This document shows positions 7,963-17,832 of a stretch of 64,000 bases of DNA, one piece after another. The stretch is from NCBI RefSeq assembly GCF_014655715.1, contig NZ_BNBM01000004.1, positions 505,639 to 569,638 on the forward strand. The letters are read 5' to 3'. Numbering within the stretch: the stretch's first letter is position 1; each line of letters starts with the position of its first letter. Under the pieces are notes generated by a model. It saw only the letters and a list, made by a program, of their open reading frames with translations. It made no database searches and was not told where the DNA came from. The translations under genes and the position numbers were made by a program. This DNA comes from Streptomyces lanatus (GTDB taxonomy: Bacteria; Actinomycetota; Actinomycetes; Streptomycetales; Streptomycetaceae).

Positions 7963-9693
7963 CTAGTCGCTCTCTTCGGTGCGGTACTGCTCGGTGGACT
8001 CGCTGCCGTCGGCAGGCCCGCCGTCCTCGCCCGCCTCACGGCCCGCGGTGGCGAAGGCGGCCAGCCCGGCGAAGGACGCGTCGGGCGGCACGGCGACGAC
8101 GGATGTCGTCTCCTCGCTCCGCTCCGTGCGTCCGGCCGGCTCGTGGCGTGCCTCCTCGTGCCGTTTGCTGCGGCGCCGGGGCAGACCGCCTGGCGTGGTG
8201 TCCACGGCGTCGGCGGTGTCCGCCGGGGCCGTCTCGACGACGACCGCCTCACGGACCGGGGCCGCCGGCGCTTCGGCCTCCACCGTCGGGGCGACCGACG
8301 CCGGGGTGGCGGAGGCGGCCGCGGGCAGCGGGCTGAAGTACTTGTGCGGGACCACGATCACCACCGAGGTGCCGAGCCACGGCGAGTCCGCGAAGGTGAC
8401 GCGGATGCCGTACCGGCGGGCGAGGATACCGACGACGCGCAGACCGATGTTCGCGTCCTCCGAGATGCCACCGAGGCCCGCGCCGGGCGCGGTGCCCGTG
8501 AGGGCGTGCTCGGCGTCGCGCTTCTTCTCCTCGCTCAGACCCTTGCCGGAGTCCTGGATCTCGATGCCGACGCCGTTCGGGACCTCCTTGCCGGAGACCA
8601 GCACCGGCTCGGTGGGCGGCGAGTAGCGCGCGGCGTTGTCGAGGAGATGGGCGAAGATCAGCGTGAGGTGGTCCACCAGACCGCCGTCGACGCCGAGTTC
8701 GGGCAGATGGCGTACGTCGATCCGGTGGAAGTCCTTGATCCGGCCGATGCCGCCGCGCACCACGCTGAGCAGGCGCTGCGGCTCCTGCCACTGGCGGCCG
8801 GGGCGGTCCGAGCCGCCGAGGACGCTGATGCTCGCGGCCAGACAGTCGGCGGGGCCGATCGCCTGGTCGAGTTCCATCAGACCCCGGGCGACGGCCGGGA
8901 GTCGGCCGTGCTCGCCCTGCATCTCATGGAGCCGCCCGCGGAGCTTGCTGGTCAGCACGTGGATACGGTTGCCGACGCTGATCACGGCCTGCTCGGCGGA
9001 GGTCGAGCGGTTGAACTCCTCCTCGACCCCGATCAGCGAGGTCCGCAGGACCTTGCGCAGACTGGCCTGGAGTTCGGTGCTGACCTTGGCGCACTGGTTG
9101 ACGCTGGGCAGGACGTCGTCGATGGCATCACCCTCGCGCAACTGCCTTAGCGCTTCGGGCAGTTGCTCGTCGGCGAGCCGGGCGACGGCGGCCAGCTGGT
9201 GGGTGAGCTGCTCCTGCCAGACCTCGGCCTGGTCGGCGAGCTGCGCCTCATAGGACTGGGCCTGGGCGGCGATGCGCTCCTCGTAGGAGCCGCTCTCCTC
9301 GGCGAGGCGCTCCTCGTACGCGCGGGACTGCTCGGCCAGTTGGGCCTCATAGGCCCCGGACTGTTCGGCGAGGCGGCCCTCCAGTGCGGCGCGGTCGGAG
9401 CTGAACTTCCGCTCCAGGCCCGCCACGTGCTGCTGCCACTGCTGGGAGTGCTCGGCCTGCGAGGTGCGGAAGTCGCCCTCGGTCCGGCGCAGTTGCGCCC
9501 GGGTGCGGAGCAGGAGGCGAACACACACGGAGCTCGCGGTGGTGGCCGCGACACCGGCGACGGCGGTGGTTATTCGCTCCGAGCTCATGAACGTGGCGGC
9601 AACGGTCCCACCTCCTAAAGCCAGTGGCATGAGCCACCAGCTGTACCAGGCGACAGGGGGCCGCGCCGCCGGCGGCGGTGTGGCGAGTTCCAT
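7963..9693 (-). CDS. cvnA: Conservon sensor: membrane-bound histidine-kinase-like ATPase (CvnA)
   Basis: A 576-residue sensor. ATG at 9693 has AAGG six bases upstream; an ATG at 9699 is nearly as good. Two membrane helices lie at about residues 16-37 and 40-62. A coiled coil of tandem 11-residue repeats (about 108-162) follows, then a HATPase_c domain with N-box HLLDNAARYS and G-boxes DSGKGL and ANIGLRVV. A recognisable phospho-acceptor H-box is not evident, as is usual for CvnA. The C-terminal 130 residues are a low-complexity Ala/Pro/acidic tail. It heads the leftward cvn operon; the upstream 140 bases should contain its promoter. Confidence 0.92.
   Translation of the reverse strand: MELATPPPAARPPVAWYSWWLMPLALGGGTVAATFMSSERITTAVAGVAATTASSVCVRLLLRTRAQLRRTEGDFRTSQAEHSQQWQQHVAGLERKFSSDRAALEGRLAEQSGAYEAQLAEQSRAYEERLAEESGSYEERIAAQAQSYEAQLADQAEVWQEQLTHQLAAVARLADEQLPEALRQLREGDAIDDVLPSVNQCAKVSTELQASLRKVLRTSLIGVEEEFNRSTSAEQAVISVGNRIHVLTSKLRGRLHEMQGEHGRLPAVARGLMELDQAIGPADCLAASISVLGGSDRPGRQWQEPQRLLSVVRGGIGRIKDFHRIDVRHLPELGVDGGLVDHLTLIFAHLLDNAARYSPPTEPVLVSGKEVPNGVGIEIQDSGKGLSEEKKRDAEHALTGTAPGAGLGGISEDANIGLRVVGILARRYGIRVTFADSPWLGTSVVIVVPHKYFSPLPAAASATPASVAPTVEAEAPAAPVREAVVVETAPADTADAVDTTPGGLPRRRSKRHEEARHEPAGRTERSEETTSVVAVPPDASFAGLAAFATAGREAGEDGGPADGSESTEQYRTEESD
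9208..9372 (-). repeat. Five tandem 11-codon repeats inside cvnA
   Basis: The DNA encodes five consecutive 11-residue units: LAEQSGAYEAQ, LAEQSRAYEER, LAEESGSYEER, IAAQAQSYEAQ and LADQAEVWQEQ. The pattern has a hydrophobic residue at position 1, an aromatic at 8 and charges elsewhere, typical of a hendecad coiled coil that would join the membrane helices to the ATPase domain. Confidence 0.85.
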
Positions 9694-9834
9694 CTGCATC
9701 CTTCGAGGCGACGATCGAACAAGGGGGGTGTGCTGGCGATCGCACTCATGAGTACGCACTGCGGGAATGACCGATCACGATCGAGTCAACTCGCAGCGCC
9801 GAACGGGAGCTTATCGGGTTTGAACGCAAAAGGA

Positions 9835-10845
9835 TCAACCATGTGTCTTGACGGAAGTGAGGATTCCGTCACTCTCCGCCAGGGGAGGACGAGTCGCGCT
9901 GGTCCGGAAGGTGCGGCGGTACGCCTGCGGTGACACCCCGATCGCGGCGTGCAGATGCTGGCGCAAAGACGTGCCCGTGGCGAAGCCGACGCGACCGGCG
10001 ATCTGGTCCACCGACAGGTCGCTGGATTCCAGCAGGTGCCGGGCGCGGACGACACGCTGCTGGATCAGCCAGCGGCCGGGGCTGAGGCCGACCTCGTCGT
10101 TGAACCGGCGGGCGAAGGTGCGCCGGCTCATCCGGGCGTGACCGGCGAGGTCGGTGAGGGTGAGGGGCTCGTCGAGGTGCTCCAGGGCCCAGGCTCGGGT
10201 GGCGGCGGTGCTCGCGGCTCCGCTCTCGGGCACCGGCTGCTCGATGTACTGGGCCTGGCCGCCGTCCCGGAAGGGGGGCACGACACAGCGCCGGGCGACG
10301 GCGTTGGCGAGTTCGCCGCCGTGGTCGGTGCGGACGATGTGCAGGCATACGTCGACACCGGCGGCAGCCCCGGCCGAGGTGAGGATCCGGCCGTCGTGGA
10401 CGAACAGGACGTCCGGGTCGAGGTCGATCCGGGGGTGGCGGCGCCGCAGGGATTCGGTCACCTGCCAGTGCGTGGTGGCCCTGCGGCCGTCCAGCAGGCC
10501 CGCGGCCGCGAGCACGAAGGCCGCGGTGCAGATCGACACGATGCGCGCGTCCGGGCGGATCAGCGCGAGGGCGTCGGCGAGCTCCGCGGGCAGCTCCGCG
10601 GGGATGTACGCGGGAGCCATGGAGGCGACGACCACGGTGTCGGCGGTGGCGAGGATCTCCGGGCCGTGCTCGACGCCGATGGTGAAGTCGGCGTTGCTGC
10701 GCACCGGGCGGCCGTCGACGCTGCAGGTCAGCACCTCGTAGCGGCCGTCCGCCGCGCCGAAGATCCGGCTGGGGATGCCCAGCTCGAAGGGATACACACC
10801 GTCCAGGGCCAGCACCACGACCCGTTCCACCTGCTCATCGCTCAT
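9835..10845 (-). CDS. AraC-family regulator with DJ-1/PfpI domain (GlxA/AdpA-like)
   Basis: A 336-residue transcription factor. Residues 1-185 form a DJ-1/PfpI (class I glutamine amidotransferase-like) domain starting VVVLALDGVYPFELGIPSRIF, with SICTAAFVLAAAGLLDGRRATTHW around the nucleophile elbow. Residues 215-320 are an AraC/XylS double helix-turn-helix (LTDLAGHARMSRRTFARRF and VDQIAGRVGFATGTSLRQH). This is the architecture of AdpA and GlxA regulators. It diverges from a quinone oxidoreductase. A pair of inverted TGGCACGAT half-sites, one overlapping its own start codon, suggests autoregulation and control of the neighbour. The small-molecule ligand, if any, is unknown. Confidence 0.92.
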   Translation of the reverse strand: MSDEQVERVVVLALDGVYPFELGIPSRIFGAADGRYEVLTCSVDGRPVRSNADFTIGVEHGPEILATADTVVVASMAPAYIPAELPAELADALALIRPDARIVSICTAAFVLAAAGLLDGRRATTHWQVTESLRRRHPRIDLDPDVLFVHDGRILTSAGAAAGVDVCLHIVRTDHGGELANAVARRCVVPPFRDGGQAQYIEQPVPESGAASTAATRAWALEHLDEPLTLTDLAGHARMSRRTFARRFNDEVGLSPGRWLIQQRVVRARHLLESSDLSVDQIAGRVGFATGTSLRQHLHAAIGVSPQAYRRTFRTSATRPPLAESDGILTSVKTHG

Positions 10846-10880
10846 GGCACGATGTTATCGAAGGTTGGCAATCGTGCCAT
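10844..10880. promoter_or_regulatory. Inverted TGGCACGAT half-sites (AdpA-type operator candidate)
   Basis: ATGGCACGAT at 10844-10853 and its exact complement at 10871-10880 are separated by 17 bases. Read inward from each arm the sequence is TGGCACGATG or TGGCACGATT, close to the AdpA consensus TGGCSNGWWY (mismatch at S in both). The left arm overlaps the start codon of the AraC-type gene and the right arm lies 37 bases before the oxidoreductase start. Confidence 0.6.
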
Positions 10881-10916
10881 TTTCTGGCGGGGCGGCGCCG
10901 GGCAGGCTGGTTGACC

Positions 10917-11867
10917 ATGAGCACTGTGAACACGATGCGAGCCATCAGCCAGGACACCCTCGGCGGTCCCGAGGCACTGAAGGAAGTGGAACTGGAGCGC
11001 CCGACGCCGCGCCCGAACGAGGTGCTGGTGCGCGTGCGCGCCGCCGGCGTCAACCCGACCGACTGGAAGCACCGCGCGACCGGCGGCTTCCTGGGCGAGC
11101 CGCCCTTCGTCCTGGGCTGGGACGTCTCCGGCGTGGTCGAGGCGGTCGGTATCGGCGTCGCCCGCTTCCAGCCCGGCGACGAGGTCTTCGGGATGCTGTC
11201 GTACCCCTTCGGGCACGGCTCGCACGCCGAGTACGTCACGGCCCCGGCCCGCGCCTTCGCCCACAAGCCGGCCGCGATCGACCACGTCCAGGCGGGCGCG
11301 CTGCCGCTGGTCTCGCTGACCGCGTGGCAGGCGTTGGTCGAGTACGCCGATGTCCGGCCGGGACAGCGGGTGCTGATCCACGCCGCGGCCGGCGGCGTCG
11401 GGCATGTGGCCGTGCAGATCGCCAAGGCGCGCGGCGCGTATGTCATCGGCACCGCGAGCGCGGGCAAGCACGAGTTCCTGCGGGAGATCGGGGCCGACGA
11501 GGCCATCGACTACCGGGACACGGACTTCACCGAGGCCGTGAAGGACGTCGATGTCGTGCTGGACACGCTCGGCGGCGACATCTCCACGCGCTCGCTGCGG
11601 GTGCTGCGCCCGGGCGGGATCGTCGTGTCGATCCTGCCGGGGGGTTCGAACGACCTCTACGAGGAGGCCGAGCGGCTCGGTGTGCGGGCGCTGCGGATGC
11701 TGGTCGACGCCTCGCACAGCGGGATGAGGGCGATCGCGGAGCTGGTGGAGGCGGGGAAGCTGCGCCCCGCGATCGCCGGTACCTTCCCGCTGGCCGATGC
11801 CGCGAAGGCGCACGCGCTGGGCGACACCGGCCGGACCACGGGGAAGCTCGTCCTGGTGATGGACTGA
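10917..11867 (+). CDS. NADP-dependent quinone oxidoreductase-like protein (MDR family)
   Basis: A 316-residue zinc-free medium-chain dehydrogenase/reductase. It has a GroES-like N-terminal domain (LVRVRAAGVNPTDWKHRATG, GWDVSGVV) and a Rossmann domain with VLIHAAAGGVGHVAVQIAKARGA (AxxGxxG). No structural-zinc cysteines are present. Such enzymes reduce quinones or enones with NADPH and often respond to electrophilic stress. ATG at 10917 is favoured over TTG at 10911. It diverges from the AraC/DJ-1 regulator, which probably controls it. Confidence 0.9.
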   Translation: MSTVNTMRAISQDTLGGPEALKEVELERPTPRPNEVLVRVRAAGVNPTDWKHRATGGFLGEPPFVLGWDVSGVVEAVGIGVARFQPGDEVFGMLSYPFGHGSHAEYVTAPARAFAHKPAAIDHVQAGALPLVSLTAWQALVEYADVRPGQRVLIHAAAGGVGHVAVQIAKARGAYVIGTASAGKHEFLREIGADEAIDYRDTDFTEAVKDVDVVLDTLGGDISTRSLRVLRPGGIVVSILPGGSNDLYEEAERLGVRALRMLVDASHSGMRAIAELVEAGKLRPAIAGTFPLADAAKAHALGDTGRTTGKLVLVMD

Positions 11868-11873
11868 CCGGGG

Positions 11874-12980
11874 TCAGAACGTCAGCACGGGCTTGATCGC
11901 CTTGCCCGCGCCCATGTCCCGTACCGCCTGGTCGATCTCCGTGAACGGATAGCTGCTGATCAGGCGGTGCAGCGGGAGCCGTCCTTCCTTCACCAGCTCG
12001 ACCAGGGCCGGAATGAAGGTCTGTGTCTCGGCGTCGCCGAGGGTGAGGCCGACGATCCGCTTGCCGCCGAGCAGGCCGTTGACGTCCAGGGCGACCTCGG
12101 TGCCGAAGGGCGGGGCGCCCACGACGACCAGGGTGCCGCGGGCGGCGAGTGCGTCGACGCCCTGGCGCAGGACGCCGACGTTGCCCGTGGTCTCCACGAC
12201 GCCGTCGGCGCCCCTGCCGCCGGTGATCCCGGCGAGCGCCTCGCCGAGGTCGGCCTCGGCGGCGTTCACGGTGTGCGTGGCGCCCAACTCCCTTGCCAGC
12301 GACAGACGTTCGGCGACGCGGTCGACGGCGACGATGGTGGTGGCGGGGGTGAGGGCGGCCGCCATGACGGCGGACAGGCCGACCGCTCCGGCGCCGAGGA
12401 CGACGACCGTGCTGCCGGTGACCGGCTTCAGTACGTTCCAGACGGCGCCAACACCGGTCTGTACGCCGCACCCCAGCGGGGCGATCGAGGCGAGGGGCAC
12501 CTCCGGGTCGACCTTCACCAGGCTGCGTTCGTCGACCAGTGCCCGCTCGGCGAAGGAGGACTGGCCGAAGAAGTGACCGCCGAGCTCCTCACCGCCCCGG
12601 CTGATGGTGCCGGTGCCGTCGGCACGCCGGCCGCCGATGAGGTTCAGCGGCAGCCAGGTAGCGCAGTACGCGGGGTGTCCGCCGCGGCAGTCGCGGCAGT
12701 CGCCGCAGGAGGTGAAGGACAGCACGACGTGGTCGCCGGGTGCGACGCCGGTCACGGCCGGGCCGACGGCCTCGACGACGCCCGCGCCCTCGTGGCCGAG
12801 GACGCCGGGGAGCGGGAAGGGCAGTCCGCCGCTCGCCACGCCGAGGTCGGTGTGACACAGGCCGGTCGCCACCATACGGACGACGGCCTCGTGCGGCCCG
12901 GGGTCGGCGAGTTCGACGTCGGACAGGGTGAAGGGGGCTCCGCCCGACTCGACGACGGCGGCGCGGGTGGGGGTAGGCAT
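11874..12980 (-). CDS. Zinc-dependent NAD(P) alcohol dehydrogenase
   Basis: A 368-residue zinc MDR of the class III/benzyl-alcohol dehydrogenase type. GLCHTDLGVASG and GVLGHEGAGVVEAVG contain catalytic-zinc ligands; SCGDCRDCRGGHPAYC carries the structural-zinc cysteines; VVVLGAGAVGLSAVMAA is the nucleotide-binding GxGxxG. It should oxidise an alcohol to an aldehyde in the cytoplasm. Its start is 17 bases after the stop of the aldehyde dehydrogenase on the same strand, so the two form an operon converting an alcohol through the aldehyde to an acid. It ends convergently with the quinone oxidoreductase six bases away. The natural alcohol is not evident. Confidence 0.92.
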   Translation of the reverse strand: MPTPTRAAVVESGGAPFTLSDVELADPGPHEAVVRMVATGLCHTDLGVASGGLPFPLPGVLGHEGAGVVEAVGPAVTGVAPGDHVVLSFTSCGDCRDCRGGHPAYCATWLPLNLIGGRRADGTGTISRGGEELGGHFFGQSSFAERALVDERSLVKVDPEVPLASIAPLGCGVQTGVGAVWNVLKPVTGSTVVVLGAGAVGLSAVMAAALTPATTIVAVDRVAERLSLARELGATHTVNAAEADLGEALAGITGGRGADGVVETTGNVGVLRQGVDALAARGTLVVVGAPPFGTEVALDVNGLLGGKRIVGLTLGDAETQTFIPALVELVKEGRLPLHRLISSYPFTEIDQAVRDMGAGKAIKPVLTF

Positions 12981-12997
12981 CGCAGGAACTCCTAGGC

Positions 12998-14449
12998 TCA
13001 GTCGAGCGAGACGACGACGGACTTGGTGGTGGTGTAGGCGTCCAGCGCCTCGGGCCCGTACTCGCGGCCGAAGCCGGAGTCCTTGACGCCGCCGAAGGGC
13101 ACGGCGGGGTCGAGCATCGCCCAGTCGTTGACCCAGACGATGCCCGCGTCCAGCCGGTCGGCGACGCGGTGGGCGCGGGCCAGATTGCCGGTCTGGACCC
13201 CGGAGGCCAGCCCGTACGGGGTGGAGTTGGCGAGCTCGACGGCCTCGTCCTCGGAGTCGAAGGGCTGCACGGTGAGGACGGGGCCGAAGATCTCCTCCTG
13301 GACGACCCGGGAGTCGTTCGGCAGGTCGGCGATCACCGTGGGCTTGTAGTAGTAGCCACCGTCCAGATCGAGGCGCTCACCGCCGCAGACGATGCGGCCG
13401 CCCTCCTTGCGGGCCAGTTCGACGTACTCCTCGACCTTGCGCAGGTGCCGCTCCCCCGCCATCGGGCCGACGACGGTCTCGGCCGCCCGCGGGTCGCCGA
13501 CCGGGACGCCGGGCACGGCGTCGGCGAGGATGCCGAGCACCGTGTTGTGCACCTGGCGCGCCACCAGCAGCCGGGGTGCGCCCATGCAGAACTGCCCGGT
13601 GTTGAAGACGAACCCCTTGATGATCGCGCCGACGGCTTTCTCCAGGTCGGCGTCCTCGAAGACGACATGGGCCGCGTTGCCGCCGAGTTCCATGGTGACG
13701 GGCTTGAGCGTCTCGCCCGCGATGGCCGCGACCTTCCGGCCGACCGAGGTCGAGCCGGTGAAGGCGACCTTGTCGACGCCGGAGTGCCGCAGCAGCGCCT
13801 CACCGGCCGCGGGTCCACCGGTGACGACGTTGACCACACCGTCCGGGACACCGGCACGCTTGAAGAGATCGGCCATGTAGAGGGCGCTGAGCGGGGTCTC
13901 CTCGGCCGGCTTGTGCACCACGGTGTTGCCGGCCGCGAGCGCCGGGCCGATCTTCGAACCGGCCAGGATCAGCGGGAAGTTGTACGGGGTGATCGCCGCG
14001 ACCACGCCGAGGGGCCGGCGCCGGACGTAGGCGAGGGCGTTCATGGGGGTGTCGCGGACGGAGCCGTCGAGCGAGTGGGCGAGGGCGGCGAAGTGCTCGT
14101 AGTCGTTGGCGACGTTGTTGACGTCGACGGCGTGGGCGAGCGTGATCGGCTTGCCGACGTCACGGCTCTCCAGCTCGGCGATCCGGTCGGCGTTCTCCCG
14201 GATCAGCTCGGCCACCCGGTGCAGCACCCTGCCGCGCTCACGCCCGCTGAGTCCGGACCAGGCGCCATCGTCGAAGGCGTCCCGCGCGGCGCGCACGGCC
14301 GCGTCCACATCGGCGGCACCGGCGTCCGCGACGGTGGTGAGGACCGTGCCGCGGGACGGGTCGACCACCTCGGTGCGGGCTCCGTCGGCGGCCTCGCGCC
14401 ACCGACCCCCGATGAACAAGCGACCGGGTTCGATCTCGAAGGTGGTCAT
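12998..14449 (-). CDS. Aldehyde dehydrogenase (betaine/aromatic aldehyde type)
   Basis: A 483-residue NAD(P)-dependent aldehyde dehydrogenase. ATG at 14449 has GAGGAG five bases upstream; GTG at 14455 is less likely. The general-base motif is MELGGNAAHVVF, the catalytic cysteine is in NTGQFCMGAPRLLV, and PYNFPLILAGSKIGPALAAGN is the cofactor loop. Length matches the family. It leads a two-gene operon with the alcohol dehydrogenase and diverges from a MarR regulator across two palindromes that probably form its operators. Confidence 0.93.
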   Translation of the reverse strand: MTTFEIEPGRLFIGGRWREAADGARTEVVDPSRGTVLTTVADAGAADVDAAVRAARDAFDDGAWSGLSGRERGRVLHRVAELIRENADRIAELESRDVGKPITLAHAVDVNNVANDYEHFAALAHSLDGSVRDTPMNALAYVRRRPLGVVAAITPYNFPLILAGSKIGPALAAGNTVVHKPAEETPLSALYMADLFKRAGVPDGVVNVVTGGPAAGEALLRHSGVDKVAFTGSTSVGRKVAAIAGETLKPVTMELGGNAAHVVFEDADLEKAVGAIIKGFVFNTGQFCMGAPRLLVARQVHNTVLGILADAVPGVPVGDPRAAETVVGPMAGERHLRKVEEYVELARKEGGRIVCGGERLDLDGGYYYKPTVIADLPNDSRVVQEEIFGPVLTVQPFDSEDEAVELANSTPYGLASGVQTGNLARAHRVADRLDAGIVWVNDWAMLDPAVPFGGVKDSGFGREYGPEALDAYTTTKSVVVSLD

Positions 14450-14481
14450 CGCCACTCCTCAGCCTCATCGCCAAGATTTCA

Positions 14482-14502
14482 ACCAACAGGTTTCCTGTTG
14501 GT
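14482..14502. promoter_or_regulatory. Perfect palindrome, MarR operator candidate 1
   Basis: Arm ACCAACAGG, spacer TTT, then the exact complementary arm. It lies 33 bases upstream of the aldehyde dehydrogenase ATG. It shares the core CAGG-N3-CCTG with the second palindrome, and the two centres are about 34 bp apart. Confidence 0.8.
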
Positions 14503-14518
14503 CCGCAGTCTCATTACA

Positions 14519-14533
14519 GACAGGATTCCTGTC
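14519..14533. promoter_or_regulatory. Perfect palindrome, MarR operator candidate 2
   Basis: Arm GACAGG, spacer ATT, complementary arm CCTGTC, ending 19 bases before the MarR ATG. The same CAGG-N3-CCTG core appears in palindrome 1, so one regulator probably binds both and represses both directions. Confidence 0.75.
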
Positions 14534-14552
14534 AATGCTCTAGGCTGAACGC

Positions 14553-14990
14553 ATGCTCGACGCCCAGCCGACCAAGGCACCGCCGTCACTGCTCTACATG
14601 GTGAAGCAGGTGGAGCTAGTCGTCCGCTCCCACCTGGACGAACTGGTCAAGCCGTCCGGGATCACGGCGCTGCAGTACACCGCGCTCACCGTCCTGGAGA
14701 GACACGACGGACTGTCGGCGGCCCAGCTGGCCCGCGACTCCTTCGTCACGGCACAGTCGATCGCCGACCTGCTCCGGAGCCTGGAGAGCCGTGGGCTGGT
14801 GCGCCGGGAGCGCAATCCGCGCAATCGCCGGGAGCTGCTGATCCTGCTGACCGACACGGCCCGCGAGGTGCTCGCCCGTCACGCGGGTCCCGTGCGGGAG
14901 CTGGAGGAGCGGATGGTGCGGGACCTCACGGCCCATCAGACCGAGCAGCTCCGCCAGGCACTGTCGAGGGCGTGGCACGCATTGTCGTGA
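14553..14990 (+). CDS. MarR-family transcriptional regulator
   Basis: A 145-residue winged-helix regulator. LTVLERHDGLSAAQLARDSFVTAQSIADLLRSLESRGLVRRERNPRNRRELLILLTDTAREVL contains the recognition helix and the wing with its conserved D/R positions (MarR signature). It is divergent from the aldehyde dehydrogenase-alcohol dehydrogenase operon and most likely represses that operon and itself. The inducer is probably the aldehyde, alcohol or acid handled by these enzymes, by inference only. Confidence 0.93.
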   Translation: MLDAQPTKAPPSLLYMVKQVELVVRSHLDELVKPSGITALQYTALTVLERHDGLSAAQLARDSFVTAQSIADLLRSLESRGLVRRERNPRNRRELLILLTDTAREVLARHAGPVRELEERMVRDLTAHQTEQLRQALSRAWHALS

Positions 14991-15152
14991 CCAAGCCCGT
15001 CACACCCCGTACATCCCGCGAAGCATCTGTCGCAATTCAAAGACATATGTCAATCGAACATGCTCAGATTCGCTCGATCGAGGGTAACTTGCAGTGCGGG
15101 GACTGGATTTGAGCAGCCCGACTCAAGTGAACAGGTTGGAGGCGATGTCGTC

Positions 15153-15533
15153 GTGCAGCAGGATCCTGCGCCGTTCAGCCGGCATCTGCGCGTCCACCGG
15201 CACCGGGACCACACGGTGCTGGAGTTCCGCGGTGAGATCGACATCGCGGCCGCCGTGGAGATCGCCCCTTACCTGGACCGGGTGACGGCCCACCCCGAGG
15301 CGCGGATCGTGATCGACCTGAGGAACATCGAGTTCTTCGACTGCTCGGGACTGCGCCTGCTGTACCGGGCCCTGGTCCGTACGCACGACCACGGCGGGCA
15401 GCTGCACCTGGTCTGCACCCATCCGCTGACCCTGCGCGTACTGCGGATCACCGGCCTGGACCGGCTGCTAACCCCGCATCCGACACCGGACGCGGCACTC
15501 GGCCAGCCCGAGGCCACGTCCGGCACATTATGA
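15153..15533 (+). CDS. STAS-domain anti-sigma factor antagonist
   Basis: A 126-residue STAS protein. GTG at 15153 with GGAGG ten bases upstream is preferred; ATG at 15060 would add 31 residues without family resemblance. The domain runs from VLEFRGEIDIAAA to about residue 110 and includes VIDLRNIEFFDCSGLRLLYRA, where DCSG provides the serine phosphorylated by partner anti-sigma kinases. It would act in a partner-switching module that frees a sigma factor. No anti-sigma kinase lies next to it. Confidence 0.85.
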   Translation: MQQDPAPFSRHLRVHRHRDHTVLEFRGEIDIAAAVEIAPYLDRVTAHPEARIVIDLRNIEFFDCSGLRLLYRALVRTHDHGGQLHLVCTHPLTLRVLRITGLDRLLTPHPTPDAALGQPEATSGTL

Positions 15534-15548
15534 GGGCCCGGTCGAGCC

Positions 15549-16742
<1,194 letters not shown>

Positions 16743-16776
16743 GGCGAGCCCTCCTGAGCATCCGGGTACTTCCTGT

Positions 16777-17730
16777 CTATTCGGTTCCCGGCGCGTCGAA
16801 CAGGGCGCTGACGGACTCACCGTTGTGAATGCGGCGCACGGCCTCGGCGAGCGCGGGGGCGATGGACAGCACCCGCAGCTTCTCCGTGCGCTCCTCCGCC
16901 GGGATCGGCACGGTGTTGGTGCACACGATCTCCAGTACGTCCGGCTGCTCGCCGATCCGCTTCAGGGCGCCGTCCGCGAACAGACCGTGCGTACAGGCGA
17001 CGCGGATCGAGCGGGGGCCCAACTCCCGCAGCCGGTCGAGGAGTTCGAGGACCGTGCTGCCCTTGGCGATCTCGTCGTCCAGGATGATCACGTCCCGCCC
17101 GGCCACCTCACCGATGACGGAACTGATGCTGACCCGGTCGTCGGCGAACCGCTGCTTGGCACCGGCGGCGACCTGGGCGCCGATCAGCCGGGCGAAGGCG
17201 GCGGCCTCCTTGGCATTGCCGAGGTCGGGCGAGACGACGGTCGTACGGGTGAGGTCGTACTGCCGGAAGTGCGCGGCGAGTTCGCGCAGCGCGTGCAGGT
17301 GGTCGACCGGCACCGTGAAGAAGCCGTGCACCTGGGGCGCGTGCAGGGTCATGGCCAGGACGCGGCTCGCGCCCGCCGCCACCATCAGGTCGGCGACGAG
17401 CCGGCCGCCGAGGGAGATGCGGGGCGCGTCCTTCTTGTCGGAGCGTGCGTAGGAATAGTGCGGCATGACCACGGTGATCCGGCGTGCGGAGGCGCCACGT
17501 GCGGCGTCGCACATCAGCAGCAGCTCGACGAGGTGTTCCTGCACCGGCCGGACCAGGGGCTGGATCAGATAGACGTCCCGTTCCCGGCAGTTGGCCTGAA
17601 GCTGTACCTCCAGGCAGTCGTTGGCGAAGCGGCTGACCCGGGTGGGGCTGAGCGGCACCCCCAGGTGAGCGCAGACCTCCGCCGCCAGTTCGGGGTGGGC
17701 ACTACCGCTGAACACGGCGATCTCTCGCAC
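16777..17730 (-). CDS. prs: Ribose-phosphate pyrophosphokinase (PRPP synthetase)
   Basis: A 317-residue PRPP synthetase. GTG at 17730 is preceded by [48 protein letters not shown] (ATP/flexible loop region) and the PRPP-binding loop DDEIAKGST are all present. It makes PRPP from ribose-5-phosphate and ATP for nucleotide, His and Trp synthesis. Its place before a divergent EF-Tu, away from glmU, suggests a secondary copy. Confidence 0.92.
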   Translation of the reverse strand: MREIAVFSGSAHPELAAEVCAHLGVPLSPTRVSRFANDCLEVQLQANCRERDVYLIQPLVRPVQEHLVELLLMCDAARGASARRITVVMPHYSYARSDKKDAPRISLGGRLVADLMVAAGASRVLAMTLHAPQVHGFFTVPVDHLHALRELAAHFRQYDLTRTTVVSPDLGNAKEAAAFARLIGAQVAAGAKQRFADDRVSISSVIGEVAGRDVIILDDEIAKGSTVLELLDRLRELGPRSIRVACTHGLFADGALKRIGEQPDVLEIVCTNTVPIPAEERTEKLRVLSIAPALAEAVRRIHNGESVSALFDAPGTE

Positions 17731-17832
17731 GATCCGCTCCTCGCATGATCACTCCGGGTGGCGGACTCATGCTACTGACCACAGCAGAAACGTTGCGGCT
17801 GAGGGTGTGGGCGAGGGCGTGTGGCGACCGCC

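Noticed and set aside
9744..9753. ACTCATGAGT palindrome before cvnA
   Set aside because: Only 10 bp and with no second copy nearby; not enough to call an operator.
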